Assembly (NCBI RefSeq): GCF_002237575.1
Contig: NZ_CP022535.1
Location: 186,001-250,000 of the forward strand
Length of the DNA stretch: 64,000 nt
Reading direction: 5' to 3'
Source: Spiroplasma corruscae
GTDB taxonomy: Bacteria > Bacillota_I > Bacilli_A > Mycoplasmatales > Mycoplasmataceae
Shown: piece after piece, positions 23,068 through 33,726 of the stretch
Layout of the letters: each line of letters opens with the position of its first letter
Numbering within the stretch: position 1 is the stretch's first letter
The notes under the pieces: model-generated
What the model was told of the DNA's origin: nothing
Database searches by the model: none
The model's input: only the letters and a program-made list of their open reading frames with translations
Position numbers and translations under genes: made by a program

Positions 23068-23562
23068 ATGAAAGAAATAGTATTAGGTGCTGGCTGTTTT
23101 TGGGGAACACAAGCATTTTTTGATAGGATAAAAGGTGTAAAATCAACTTTAGTTGGCTATGCTAATGGTAATTTAGATAACGTTACTTATGAACAAGTAT
23201 GTAAAGGAAACACTGGTTTTATTGAAGTATGTAAAATAAGTTTTGATGAAGGTATATTAAATCTTAATACAATATTAGAAAAGTTCTTTAGAATCATTGA
23301 CCCAACAATTGAAAACCGACAAGGTAATGATTTTGGAACACAGTATCAATCTGCAATATTTTATAATTTAATGGATAAGGATGAATTTGTTCCAGTTATA
23401 AATAGTTTTTTTAATAGTGTAAAAAGTAACTATAATAACGAAATAAAAACTAGAGTTGATGTTCTAAAAAACTTTGTTAAAGCCGAAGAGTATCATCAAA
23501 AATATTTAGATAAAAACCCAAGTGGATATTGTCATATTGATCTTAATAAAGCTAATGATTAA
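23068..23562 (+). CDS. msrA: Peptide methionine sulfoxide reductase MsrA
   Basis: 164 residues. Reduces Met-S-sulfoxide in proteins. Catalytic GCFWGTQAFF (C10), VGYANG, YEQVCKGNTGFIEV, and the substrate-binding DPTIENRQGNDFGTQYQSAIFY. The C-terminal HIDLNKAND keeps HIDLN but lacks the recycling Cys found in longer forms. Its Trp codon is TGG, so both Trp codons are used here. Starts 12 nt after fakA with a weak AGGTG site. Confidence 0.97.
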   Translation: MKEIVLGAGCFWGTQAFFDRIKGVKSTLVGYANGNLDNVTYEQVCKGNTGFIEVCKISFDEGILNLNTILEKFFRIIDPTIENRQGNDFGTQYQSAIFYNLMDKDEFVPVINSFFNSVKSNYNNEIKTRVDVLKNFVKAEEYHQKYLDKNPSGYCHIDLNKAND

Positions 23563-23588
23563 GAGAATTTGAATGAGAGAAAAAAATA

Positions 23589-26500
23589 ATGAAAAATATT
23601 TTAAAGTCATATTTTAAGTTATTTATAAAGTTATGAGTGGAAACAATTGGTGTAATTGCATTTTTAACAATTTTTACTATGCTTGTAGTAGGTATGTTAG
23701 CAACGCCATTACAGTTAACTATGAAAACAAGTAGTATTGAAAATAAAACAAATTTATGAAACCAACAAAGACAAACTATTCCAGCTCTAACAAATGATTT
23801 TATAAATAATTACTTTATTAACTACGATGTTAATACCGATAAAGAAATTAAACTAAATAACGAAAATTATTCTATAACTATAAACACCCCTGAAGGTGGT
23901 TTTTTTACTAAGGATTCATTAACTAGAATTGAAGAGTATGCTGAGTATTCAAAGACACATGATGCTAAATATTTTTGTGAAGAAACAAGTGTAGGTAATG
24001 AAAATCAAGATTGTATTAATGAGTTTGTAGAGTCATCTAAAATAGATCTTGCAAGAAGTTTAATTGATTCTTTTTATTATTATGGAGATGAGCATAGTCT
24101 AACAATTGCTGATGGTAGTGATATTGAACCATTACTTGTAAAAGATATTTTTACTAATAATGGAAGTTGATTAAATATTAATAATTGATCAACAAGAAGT
24201 GTAGAAGATTTTATAATTTACAACATTATAAAAAACATTGATGATGATAAAATGGATTATAATTCTTTTATGAATGTTGTTTATAATGAACCAATACAGG
24301 GAACTGAAAATCAATCATACGAGTTTCTTTTAACTTCATCAACAAGTCTTGAATATGATTATCAAACTTTGAATAATTTAATTTTAGAGGATATCAATAG
24401 CAGACTACCAGAAATAAATTCAGAGGTAGTGGTAAGTGATAGTTATGCAAAAAACTTTAATAAAAAAATTGGTGATGAGATAGAGATAAAAGGTAAAAAC
24501 TTTAAAATAGTAGGTTTTGGTAATAAGTATTCAACTTTAACACCAACATACTATTCTCCTTTTAGTACTTCAATTGAAAATTATGTACAAGTGTATATGA
24601 AAAATAGTTTTTTTTATGAAACAAATGATAGTTATTCTTTTAAAAATCTTTTCCTAACAAATAACTTTGAAACTAGTAATATAAGTGGAAAAATGTTTAG
24701 ATATTATTATGAAAATTATGTAAATTTTAATGATAATAATATTAATTTAAACAATCTACTAACAAATTATATTGAAAATGGTAAACCTTCTTTAGAAAAT
24801 GAGTTAAAAGGCACATCAATATTTTCACCAGGAGCTAGTCCCTTTAAAGATATTTCACAACACAAAAATATTAGTGAACTTAATAATTTATTTATTATGA
24901 CCTATATTTATTTAGCTATAGGAGTTATACTTTTTGTATTAGGTTTTTGTTTTGTGATATTTATTTTAAAAAAAGAAATAAACAATACAAGAAATCAATT
25001 AGGGGTTTTTAAAGCACTAGGTTATAGAACAAATCAGTTAACCTGAATATTTGCTCTAAAAAATTTTGTATCTATGTCAATTTCTATTATTATTGGATAT
25101 TTATTGTCATTTCCATTTCAAATAGATTCTGCAGAAAAACAGTTTAAATCATTGGTAACATTTAAGTTCGATTATATTTATCATGATCCAATATTTATAA
25201 TTCTTCTTGTAGTGTTAATACCATTAACATTCTCACTATTCGCTTACTTTATAATATTTAGGGTCTTAAATGCAAGTGCGTTAGATTTAATTCAAAAACA
25301 GACTAAACGTAATAAGAAAAGCTATTTTATTCTTTCGTTGCAAGTTTTATTCTTTCCATTTTTAATATTTACATTAATAAATTACTTGATTTTGAATTAT
25401 TCAAAAAAATATAATAAGTGATTCTCTTTTAAACTTCAAAATGCATTTGTGAGTGATAATAAAGGAAAGTTTTTATTAATTGTTTCATTATTTGGTATAA
25501 GTGCATTCTTATTTACAACTCAGCTTAAAGCAATCCCGGTTCTTAAAAATATGTTTGAATCTGGATATAATATATATAACAAAGATGTAAATCATTACTA
25601 TAATTTTAGAAAAGTTAATAATGTGAAGTATTCAGATAGTGGATTAATGAGAAACAATATTTTACCTGATTATAAAATTTCATATAGTGACATTGAAGAG
25701 GATAAAGAAAAATATATAAAAGAAAATATATTATATAGTGGAAAAATATCATTACTAGCAGATTCAATATCAAATTTTAGAAATAAAGTACTTAATAATG
25801 AAGATTTAAAAGAGTATAAAGCATATTTAAATATTCTTTGCAATACCACATTTTTAATGTATCCTTTAAACTTCGATGATACTAGTATAGATGTTGAAAA
25901 ATGAATAAAAGAAAATCTACTTCCATTATTATTAACAAGTGATGAAAACGAAATAAAAGAGAAAGTTGACAAAATATTAATATCTAGTCCTAACTTATTA
26001 ACCATTAAACCAATCGAAGGTGATAAAAATACAGGTATATATACAAATGATATTGCAAAATATGTTTGTGTTTCACTACCTGATTATAATGGTGATTGTA
26101 ATAACGTCAATGAATTTAGAACTTATGCAAAGAATATAAATAATAAAACTAGTTTTAACAATTTTAATGAACAAGCTAACACTAATGAGCAGTTTCCAGT
26201 TATTAGTACAGCATTAAGGGATTGGATATCTGCTTTTATATTAAGTGATAGTTCAATCAACCCTTTTATAGCCGCTAATAAAGTACTCTTTGATAAGCAA
26301 AGAGAATTACTTACATTAAACCTTAAATTTTTTGTAGAAAATAATCAAGATGTAGATGTAACTGGAGCAAATATAATTCTTACTGATACAAATAATAATT
26401 ATGGTAATCCTAAAATTATTTTTAACTGATCTTCAATAAGTGATGATGCATATAAAAGTCTATTGGAAGATAATAAAAATTATACAAATGGACTAATATC

Positions 26501-27425
26501 TTATAGGTTATCAAGATTATTAAATTTAGGTGTCGGTGACACTTTTGAAATAAATGTTGGTCAAACTACGCATAAAGAATTAATTAAAGTATCTGGTATT
26601 ATTGATGACAATACATTATTAGAAGAAATATATGTTGATTATAATGTGATGATGAATAAAGTTGGTAAATCTATTATTTCTAATAGAGTAGTATTTTCTA
26701 ATTTGTATAGCACAATGGATGCTAGTGAAGGTGAGATTGATTTAACTAATATAAGAAAATCAATAGATACTTTTAAAAATAAAAGAGATCTATTCTCATA
26801 TGCTTCTACTACTAAAAAGCCCTGATTAGCTTCTAATCTAGATCTTTACTTAAATCAAATATCAAAAACAAGTAATAGTTCTAATTCTATATTTGATAAT
26901 TTAAAGAAAGCAGCAAAATATATTAATGATAATTATTTGGAAGCACCGTATAACCAATCATTCTTTATTAATCCTGGAGTAATAACTTTACCAATATTAA
27001 AAGAGTTAATTGATAGTATATTGGGTGAAGTACAAAAATCATTACTTACTTATGTAATAATAGACATATTCTTACTCACAATTCTATTAATAGTTTTAAT
27101 GAATGTAATAATTAATGATGCAATAAATATAATTACTGTTATGAGATCAATGGGTTATACTAACAAAAAAATTAATTGAATGATAATGGGAAAATATATA
27201 GTCTACTCCTTTATTGGGTTTTTAATCGGCTACGGAATGTCCGTTGTGTTATGATATTTAATACAGTACATTGTTTGAATGAAATTCAAAGTTGCAGTTA
27301 TAATACCAACTTTAGTTTGGATACCATTTGTCTCGGCAATAGTTCTTGGTACCATATTATATATAGGGTGACTTGCAGCAACAATCCAGATTAAGAAAAA
27401 ACCACTAACATTGCTAATAACATAA
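23589..27425 (+). CDS. Large FtsX-type ABC transporter permease
   Basis: 1,278 residues. A first membrane helix near residues 16-40 (WVETIGVIAFLTIFTMLVVGMLA) is followed by a large extracellular region of ~390 residues containing a MacB/FtsX-like subdomain (VVVSDSYAKNFNKKIGDEIEIKG). A block of several helices (about 430-460, 490-515, 530-560, 580-605, 625-645) starts with the FtsX signature KKEINNTRNQLGVFKALGYRTNQLTW. A second extracellular region and a second FtsX block (VMRSMGYTNKKINW near residue 1190) end the protein. This is a duplicated permease of the lipoprotein/peptide-export type. No ATPase adjoins it. It needs many TGA-Trp codons to stay open. The ATG at 23589 is the only start that stays in frame. 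Confidence 0.88.
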
Positions 27426-27459
27426 AAATTGTTTAAAATCTTATAAAGGAGATATATAT

Positions 27460-27675
27460 ATGCCATTACCTAAGAATAGTTCGTCATCTAATGATGCTTG
27501 TTGTCCTGGAGGAGCACATAATTGCTACACTTGTAGAGTTTGTAGTGGATCATTTCATGGCTGTAAAAGTTGTATGAAATGTATTAGTTGTGTAGTTTGT
27601 TATGAAAAAAAATGTCCATGTTGTATCGATGGTAGCTCAAAACAAAAGGAAAATAAAGCAAAATATAACAAATAG
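27460..27675 (+). CDS. Small cysteine-rich protein with CxxC periodicity
   Basis: 71 residues, 13 of them Cys. After a Ser-rich start (MPLPKNSSSSNDACCPGG) come C-x2-C-x2-C, then five Cys spaced exactly three apart (GCKSCMKCISCVVC), then KKCPCC. The tail is Lys-rich and hydrophilic. There is no signal peptide, and the region is too polar for a membrane segment. It has a strong AAAGGAGA site 7-8 nt before the ATG, its own terminator, and lies 34 nt after the giant FtsX permease, so it is clearly a maintained gene. A metal (Zn/Cu/Fe-S) binding role or an exported peptide substrate are possible; neither is shown. No family recognised. Confidence 0.85.
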   Translation: MPLPKNSSSSNDACCPGGAHNCYTCRVCSGSFHGCKSCMKCISCVVCYEKKCPCCIDGSSKQKENKAKYNK

Positions 27676-27677
27676 AT

Positions 27678-27705
27678 AAAAACAATGTTTAAACATTGTT
27701 TTTTT
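27678..27705 (+). terminator. Terminator after the Cys-rich gene
   Basis: Perfect palindrome AAACAATGTTTAAACATTGTTT, flanked by A and T runs and ending in T7. Confidence 0.9.
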
Positions 27706-27747
27706 GCGTAAATAATATTACGATATTATTATATTGGAGATTAAAAT

Positions 27748-28755
27748 ATGTGCTATAAAATAATTGCATTTGATGTTATGGGTTCAGATAATGGCCTTAT
27801 ACCAGCTATAGAAGCAACGGTTCAAATATTAAAGGAAATAAATGATTTAAAAGTTATACTTGTTGGTGACCAAGAAGAAATAAAGAAAATTCTTCAAAAC
27901 CTTAAATATAACTCAGATAGAATAGAGATTGTTAACACTACTCAAGTTATTAATATGAACGATGGTATATTAGAATTTAGAAGAAAAAAAGATTCAAGTA
28001 TGGTGAGGGCGATTGAATTAGTTAATGAAGATAAAGCGGATGCTATTGTTACTGGAGGAGCAACAGCTCCCTTTATTGCCGCTTCTCATTTTATTTTAAA
28101 AGAAATGAAAGGTGTATCAAGGCCGGCATTTATGCCAGTTATACCCACTATTATAAAAGATAAGGTAACCTTATTATTAGATGTTGGTGCTAATATTGAA
28201 TGTGATATAAATGATTTAACAACTTTTGCTATTTTAGCAAGCGCATATTCAAAAGTTATTAATAAAATTAATGAACCACTAGTTGGTTTATTAAATGTAG
28301 GGGAAGAAAAAACAAAAGGACAGGAACTTCATAAGGAAACTTACGTAGAGTTAGAAAAAAATAAAAAGATTAATTTTTATGGAAACATTGAGGCTAGATA
28401 TATTACATCAGGATATGTTGACATAATTGTAACTGATGGTTATAGTGGAAATATTGCATTAAAATCTGCTGAAGGAATGGGAAAAAACTTACTAAACGAA
28501 ATTAAATCAGCTTTAACAAAAAATATTTTTAGAAAGTTGGCTGCCTTAAGATTAAGAAAAGCTTTTAAAGAAGTATCTGCAAAATTTGATTATAAAAACC
28601 ATTCAGGTGCATTATTAATTGGTCTAAATAAAATTGCATTTAAGTCTCACGGTTCAAGCGATAAAAGATCATTTTATGGCACATTAAAAATGACATATAA
28701 TGCCATTAAAAATGATGTTGTAAATAAATTGAAAGAAGTATTAAAAAATGAATAG
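27748..28755 (+). CDS. plsX: Phosphate acyltransferase PlsX
   Basis: 335 residues. It makes acyl-phosphate, the acyl donor for PlsY in phospholipid synthesis. Family marks: IAFDVMGSDNGLIPAIEA; DGILEFRRKKDSSMVRAIEL; DAIVTGGATAPFIAASHFIL; PAFMPVIPT; LLDVGANIE; GLLNVGEEKTKGQELHKETY; NFYGNIEARYI; DIIVTDGYSGNIALKSAEG. Small changes stand out: the N-terminal GGD of other PlsX reads GSDNG, and the usual SAGNTGA reads TGGATAP. Overlaps rnc by 8 nt. Confidence 0.95.
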   Translation: MCYKIIAFDVMGSDNGLIPAIEATVQILKEINDLKVILVGDQEEIKKILQNLKYNSDRIEIVNTTQVINMNDGILEFRRKKDSSMVRAIELVNEDKADAIVTGGATAPFIAASHFILKEMKGVSRPAFMPVIPTIIKDKVTLLLDVGANIECDINDLTTFAILASAYSKVINKINEPLVGLLNVGEEKTKGQELHKETYVELEKNKKINFYGNIEARYITSGYVDIIVTDGYSGNIALKSAEGMGKNLLNEIKSALTKNIFRKLAALRLRKAFKEVSAKFDYKNHSGALLIGLNKIAFKSHGSSDKRSFYGTLKMTYNAIKNDVVNKLKEVLKNE

Positions 28756-29446
28756 TATAAAGAAGTTTTTTGAAAATTTAAATGTAATAGTTAATAATCA
28801 AAGTATATATGAAGAAGCATTAACTCATAACTCATTTGCTAATGAAAATAGATTATCAAGGAATTATCAAAGATTAGAATTTTTAGGTGATGCTATTATC
28901 CAATTAAAAGTTAGTGAGTATTTGTTTAATAAGTTTGATAAAGCCAATGAAGGAGTTCTTACTAAAACTAGAAGCGCTGTGGTAAGAGAAGAATCATTGG
29001 CAATAATTTCAAGGTCAATTGGTTTAGGTAAATTAATAAGACTTGGAATTGGTGAATTAGATTCTGAAGGTTATAATAAGGACTCAATATTATCTGATGT
29101 CTATGAATCTATAACTGCTGCAATTTATTTAGATAGTGATAGCGAAAGTCTAAACAATTGGCTAAGTAATACGTTATTTAAAGAGATTAATTTAAACAAT
29201 TTTTTAGAAGAAGTATCTGATTATAAATCTGAATTACAAGAATTAATACAATTAGAAATGAGAAATGAATTAGTTTATAAATTATTCTCACAACAAAAAG
29301 ATAACAACAATCAAATTGTATTTACAGCCCACGTTATGATAGATAATATGTTATATGGAGTCGGAAAGGGCACAAGTAAGAAAAGGGCTGAGCAACTCGC
29401 AGCTAAAGATGCATTATCAAAAATAAAAAAAAGTAAGACACAATAA
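28748..29446 (+). CDS. rnc: Ribonuclease III
   Basis: 232 residues; cleaves double-stranded RNA, including rRNA precursors. Catalytic signature RLEFLGDAII (E44, D48) and the second site DVYESITAAIYLDS (D and E). The C-terminal double-stranded-RNA-binding domain (DYKSELQELIQLEM ... GKGTSKKRAEQLAAKDAL) is complete. Start overlaps plsX; smc follows after a terminator. plsX-rnc-smc is a common order. Confidence 0.97.
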   Translation: MNSIKKFFENLNVIVNNQSIYEEALTHNSFANENRLSRNYQRLEFLGDAIIQLKVSEYLFNKFDKANEGVLTKTRSAVVREESLAIISRSIGLGKLIRLGIGELDSEGYNKDSILSDVYESITAAIYLDSDSESLNNWLSNTLFKEINLNNFLEEVSDYKSELQELIQLEMRNELVYKLFSQQKDNNNQIVFTAHVMIDNMLYGVGKGTSKKRAEQLAAKDALSKIKKSKTQ

Positions 29447-29464
29447 CGTATGTTATTGTTTTTT
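29440..29464 (+). terminator. Terminator after rnc
   Basis: Stem ACAATAAC / GTTATTGT with loop GTAT and a following T5, overlapping the rnc stop. Confidence 0.85.
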
Positions 29465-29499
29465 ATTAATATAAAAAAATAAACAAAATTTTAATTTGT

Positions 29500-29557
29500 T
29501 TGGTATTTTTTAATAATTAAGTTTATAATAAAACCAGTTATATAGGACGGCTATATA
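29500..29557 (+). promoter_or_regulatory. smc promoter and leader inverted repeat
   Basis: TTGGTA (29500-29505), 18 bp, then TATAAT (29524-29529). Ten bases later lies a 7-bp inverted repeat TATATAG / CTATATA (29539-29545, 29551-29557) with loop GACGG, spanning or just after the expected transcription start. It has no U-run, so it is more like an operator or a leader hairpin than a terminator. Confidence 0.55.
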
Positions 29558-29575
29558 CAAATACAAGAGGTAAAA

Positions 29576-32527
29576 ATGATATTTTTAAAAAGAATAGAAG
29601 CTATTGGCTTTAAATCTTTTGCTGAAGAAATTAAACTGGATTTCGATTTCTCAATGACAGGAATAGTTGGACCTAACGGTAGTGGTAAATCTAATATTAA
29701 TGATGCCATTATGTGAGCACTAGGTGAACAGTCATATAAAACTTTACGTGGAGATTCAATGGAAGACATTGTATTCTCAGGAAGTAGCGAAAGAAAAGCT
29801 CTAAACTTAGCAGAAGTTACACTTGTATTTGATAACTCAAACAGATCATTTAGTTCTTTAGAATTTAATGAAGTAGCCATTACTAGAAAATACTTTAAAA
29901 ACACAAAAGAATCTGAATATTACATTAATAATTCAAGAGTAAGACTTAAAGACATTCAGGATGTTGCATTAGAAACAGGATTGACAAAATCAAGTTTAGC
30001 AATAATATCACAAGGTTCAATTAGTAACTTTGTAGAGTCAAAACCTGAAGAAAGAAGAAAACTTTTTGATGAAGCAGCTGGTGTTGCTAGATATAAAAAA
30101 AGAAAAGATGAAGCTATCAGAAAACTTAGTAGAACACAAGATAATCTAGATAGAATTAACGATATAATAAATGAAATTGAAAGAAAGCTTCCAAGTTTAG
30201 AAAAGCAATCTAAGAAAGCTCAAGAGTATCAAAAGGCATTTGATGAACTAAAGTCAATTGAAGTTTCGGTACTGCTTAATGACATTAAAATATATACATC
30301 AAAATTAAATGATTTAGAAAATCAAAAAGCAGATTTAAAAAATGAAATGAATAGTTTACAAAAAATTATTACTAAAAATAATTTAGAATATAGCCAGTTA
30401 GTCTCAACTAGTAATGTTAACGACAAAGATCTTTCAAAACTTAATAAAGATTTCACAAAAGCAGTAGAAAAAATAAGTGAACTTAAAGTTGCTAAGATTA
30501 CTTTAGAGTCAAAAAAAGATAAAACAAATATTGATGATAGTGAATACAAAATTTCAGAACTAAAAAATCAAGCTAAATATTTAGAAATTGAAATAGAATC
30601 TGAAGAAAATCACTTAACAAGTCTTATTAATTCAAAACATAATAAAAAACTTCAAATAGATAATTTATCATCTGAAAGATATAAATTAAATAATGAATTA
30701 GAAGCATTAAATAAAAATATTAATAAGATTGAAATTCAATTGGAAAACTTGCAGGCGAAAAAAAGCTCATTGGATAATTTATTTGATGGAGTAAAAAATA
30801 TATTAGAAAATAAAAATATCTTACCAGGCATTGAAGGCACTGTATCTGATTTTATAAAAGTTAATAAAGACCATGAACATGCAATTTCAACAGCATTACA
30901 AAATAATTTACAAAACATTATTGTAAAGAATACATCAAATGTAAAAAATGCTATTGAATTTCTTAAGAACAATAAAGGTGGTTATGCAACTTTCTTACCT
31001 TTAGATACACTAAAAGCTAATTATATTAATGATCAAACAAAATTTATTATTAAAAATACAGATGGTTTTATTGGGTTTGGTAATGAAATAGTTTCTATTG
31101 AAAAAAAATATAAAATCGTTTTAGATTATTTATTATCAAATTATTTAATTGTTGATAATTTTGACAATGCAGTAAATTTATCAAAAGTAACGAATGCAAA
31201 GTTTCACATTATTACCTTAGATGGTCAAAGAATTTTACCATATGGAGCAATTGTTGGTGGAAGTAAGAAAAATAAAAATACAAATTTATTTGATAGTGGT
31301 TCAATTGAAAAGTTTGAAACAGCTAAACAAGAGTTGCTTTCAAAGCAAGAAAGTATAGAAGCAACAATCTTAAAAATTTCAGAATCAATAGAAATTCAAA
31401 GAGAGCATCATAATGAAATTCAAGCATCTATAGCAACTTCTAAAAAGAACTCAGAGAATTTGGAAAAAAACCTAAACACTATTAAAGATGAATTTAGAAT
31501 TTTAACTGGTAATGAGTTGAATAGTGAATCTATAGAATATAAATCAATTGATGAACAAATAATAAAAGTTATGGAACAAATTACAGCTGCAAATAATTTT
31601 AAACTTCAAATTGAGCAAGAAATAAATGTAATTCGTTCATTGAAAGATCAATCTAGTCAAAAACAAAATGATTTATTTAAAGCACTTGAGGTTGATAGAA
31701 ATATGTTAAGTGTATTAAAAGAGAAGTTTTCAAGTTTAAATGGTGATAGTAATTTATTAAGAGAAAAGCAATCTAATGCAAAAGACAGGCTTGCACAAGA
31801 TTATAATATGACTTATGAAAATGCATTAAAACTACAAGAAGTAGAAATAGAAAATGAAAAAGAAGTAAGAGAAAAAATTAAAGAACTAAGAAGTCAAATA
31901 AATTCACTAGGAAGTATAAATGTCGATTCTATTGAAGAATATAAAGAAGAAAATGGTCGATATGAATTATATTTATCTCAATCAAACGAGATAATTGAAT
32001 CAATAAAAAACCTAAAGAATGCTATAGTTGATATGGATCAACAAATGATAGACCAGTTCAAAAAGATTATTTCAGACGTGAATAGAGTTCTTCCTGAAAC
32101 ATTTGCAACTCTGTTTGGAGGAGGAACGGCTTCTATAATCTATACTGACCCTGATGACATACTAAACACTGGTATTGATTTAAAACTTGCACCACCTGGA
32201 AAAAAAATTTCAAATCTTAATTTATTAAGTGGTGGAGAAAAATCAATGGTTGCTTTATCAGTATTGTTCTCAATCTTAAAAGTTAGGCCAATACCATTAG
32301 TTATACTTGATGAAGTTGAAGCGCCATTAGATATTGCAAATGTTGAAAGATTTGCTAAGTATATAAAAACTTTTATAAGCAATACTCAATTTATTATTGT
32401 AACCCATAGAATAGGAACAATGGAAAATTGTGACAAGCTTTTTGGGGCAACTATGGAACAAAAAGGAATTACTAAAATTGTACAGATTAAACTAGTTGAT
32501 GCTAAAAAAATTACAAGTAGCAATTAA
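29576..32527 (+). CDS. smc: Chromosome partition protein SMC
   Basis: 983 residues, shorter than the usual ~1,190 mainly through shorter coiled coils. Walker A GPNGSGKSN at residues 32-40; N-head signature RVRLKDIQDVALETGL; coiled coil ~170-420; hinge around 424-545 (NILPGIEGTVSDFIKV ... LPYGAIVGGSKKNKN); second coil; then C-head with LNLLSGGEKSMVALSVLF (ABC signature) and Walker B IPLVILDEVEAPLDIANV. Forms the condensin ring with ScpA/ScpB, which are not in this window. AAGAGG ribosome site. No terminator separates it from pstS 22 nt downstream. Confidence 0.97.
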
Positions 32528-32549
32528 CGGTTAAAGGAGAATATTTTAA

Positions 32550-33725
32550 ATGAGTAAAAAAATTAGTATATTTCTAATTTCATTCTTATTAATTATGTTA
32601 AGTTTTTGAATTTGAACGATTGCAACAACAAAAGATTCAATTGTTATTGGTGGTAGTACGAGTGTTAACCCGTTCATGCAACTAGCAACAAAATCATATT
32701 CCAAAAATGATTTCGTTTATAATTCAACTGGTAGCCAAGCAGGTGTTAGTGGGGTTGAAAAAGGAATGTACGAGGCTGGTTTCATCTCTAAAGATGCTGT
32801 TGATGGAGAAGGTAAAAGCCAAACATTGTCAAGTGGTAATAGTTTTATTAAAGATGGTTATTGAGAAGTTAATAAAGATGGAAGTTTCACCGATTATAAA
32901 AAACAGCTTAAAGAATATAGTAATAGTTCAAAATCAAATAGTTTTTTATCAATAACAATTGCTATTGATGCAATTGGTATTATATTTAATTCACCTAGTT
33001 ACTGATCAAAACAAGTTAATGGAACTTCTATAAATGATCTCGTAAATTTTAATATTAATGAAAAAGATGATTTATTAGCTTTATTGTATGAAGGTAATAT
33101 AACATGATATGATTTAGCGTCAAAATTTTTAGCTAAGTTAAATAAATCTAATTTAGATTTATTAAAAACATGAAATGAAGATAATAAAGATGCTGGAAAC
33201 AATAAAGTTCCAACATTTACTAGAGAAGACGGTTCAGGAACTAGATCTGCATTTTCGGATTTAACTAAAATTAAAAAAATGCCAAACTCTAATGTAGTTA
33301 ATTCAAATGGTGCAATGATAGAACAAATCAGATCATCGACTGGTTTTGGATATGTTTCCAATGGTTTTATACAAAATCTTTCAAAAGATAGTGGAATATA
33401 TTTAGCTGGAATAGAATGACAAAAATTAGCATCTCCATTAACAGAGGGAAATAATCCTTTCAAGTTTAGCGATGAAAGTTTATCTTGAGAGAAGTCAGAT
33501 ACATATAATAGTAATAATGAGTTCATAATAAACAGCTACTCATTTAAAAGACCATTTATATGCATTGCTAATATTAAAAGTAAACATTTTGAAGAACTTT
33601 ATAATTTTATTGAATTTCTTTACTTGTGAAATGAAGATGATAAAGAGAATCCTTTTAATATAGAAGGGTTAGTAAAATCAATAATTTTTAATGAATTACA
33701 CAAACAAGTGGGGAACCAGGAGTAA
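32550..33725 (+). CDS. pstS: Phosphate-binding PstS-like protein, membrane anchored without lipobox
   Basis: 391 residues. Binds external phosphate for the Pst ABC importer. Phosphate-loop motifs: GGSTSVNPFMQLA, NSTGSQAGVSGVEKG and REDGSGTRSAF (GSGTR at about 228-232). The N-terminus MSKKISIFLISFLLIMLSFWIWTIATT is hydrophobic but contains no Cys, so it cannot be lipid-modified as PstS lipoproteins usually are; an uncleaved membrane anchor is the simplest reading. Starts with AAAGGAG, 22 nt after smc, and its end is joined to pstCA by a 1-nt gap. Confidence 0.9.
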
Positions 33726-33726
33726 G

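Noticed and set aside
23573-23615. ATG at 23573 as start of the FtsX permease
   Set aside because: It is in another frame and meets a TAA after 14 codons.
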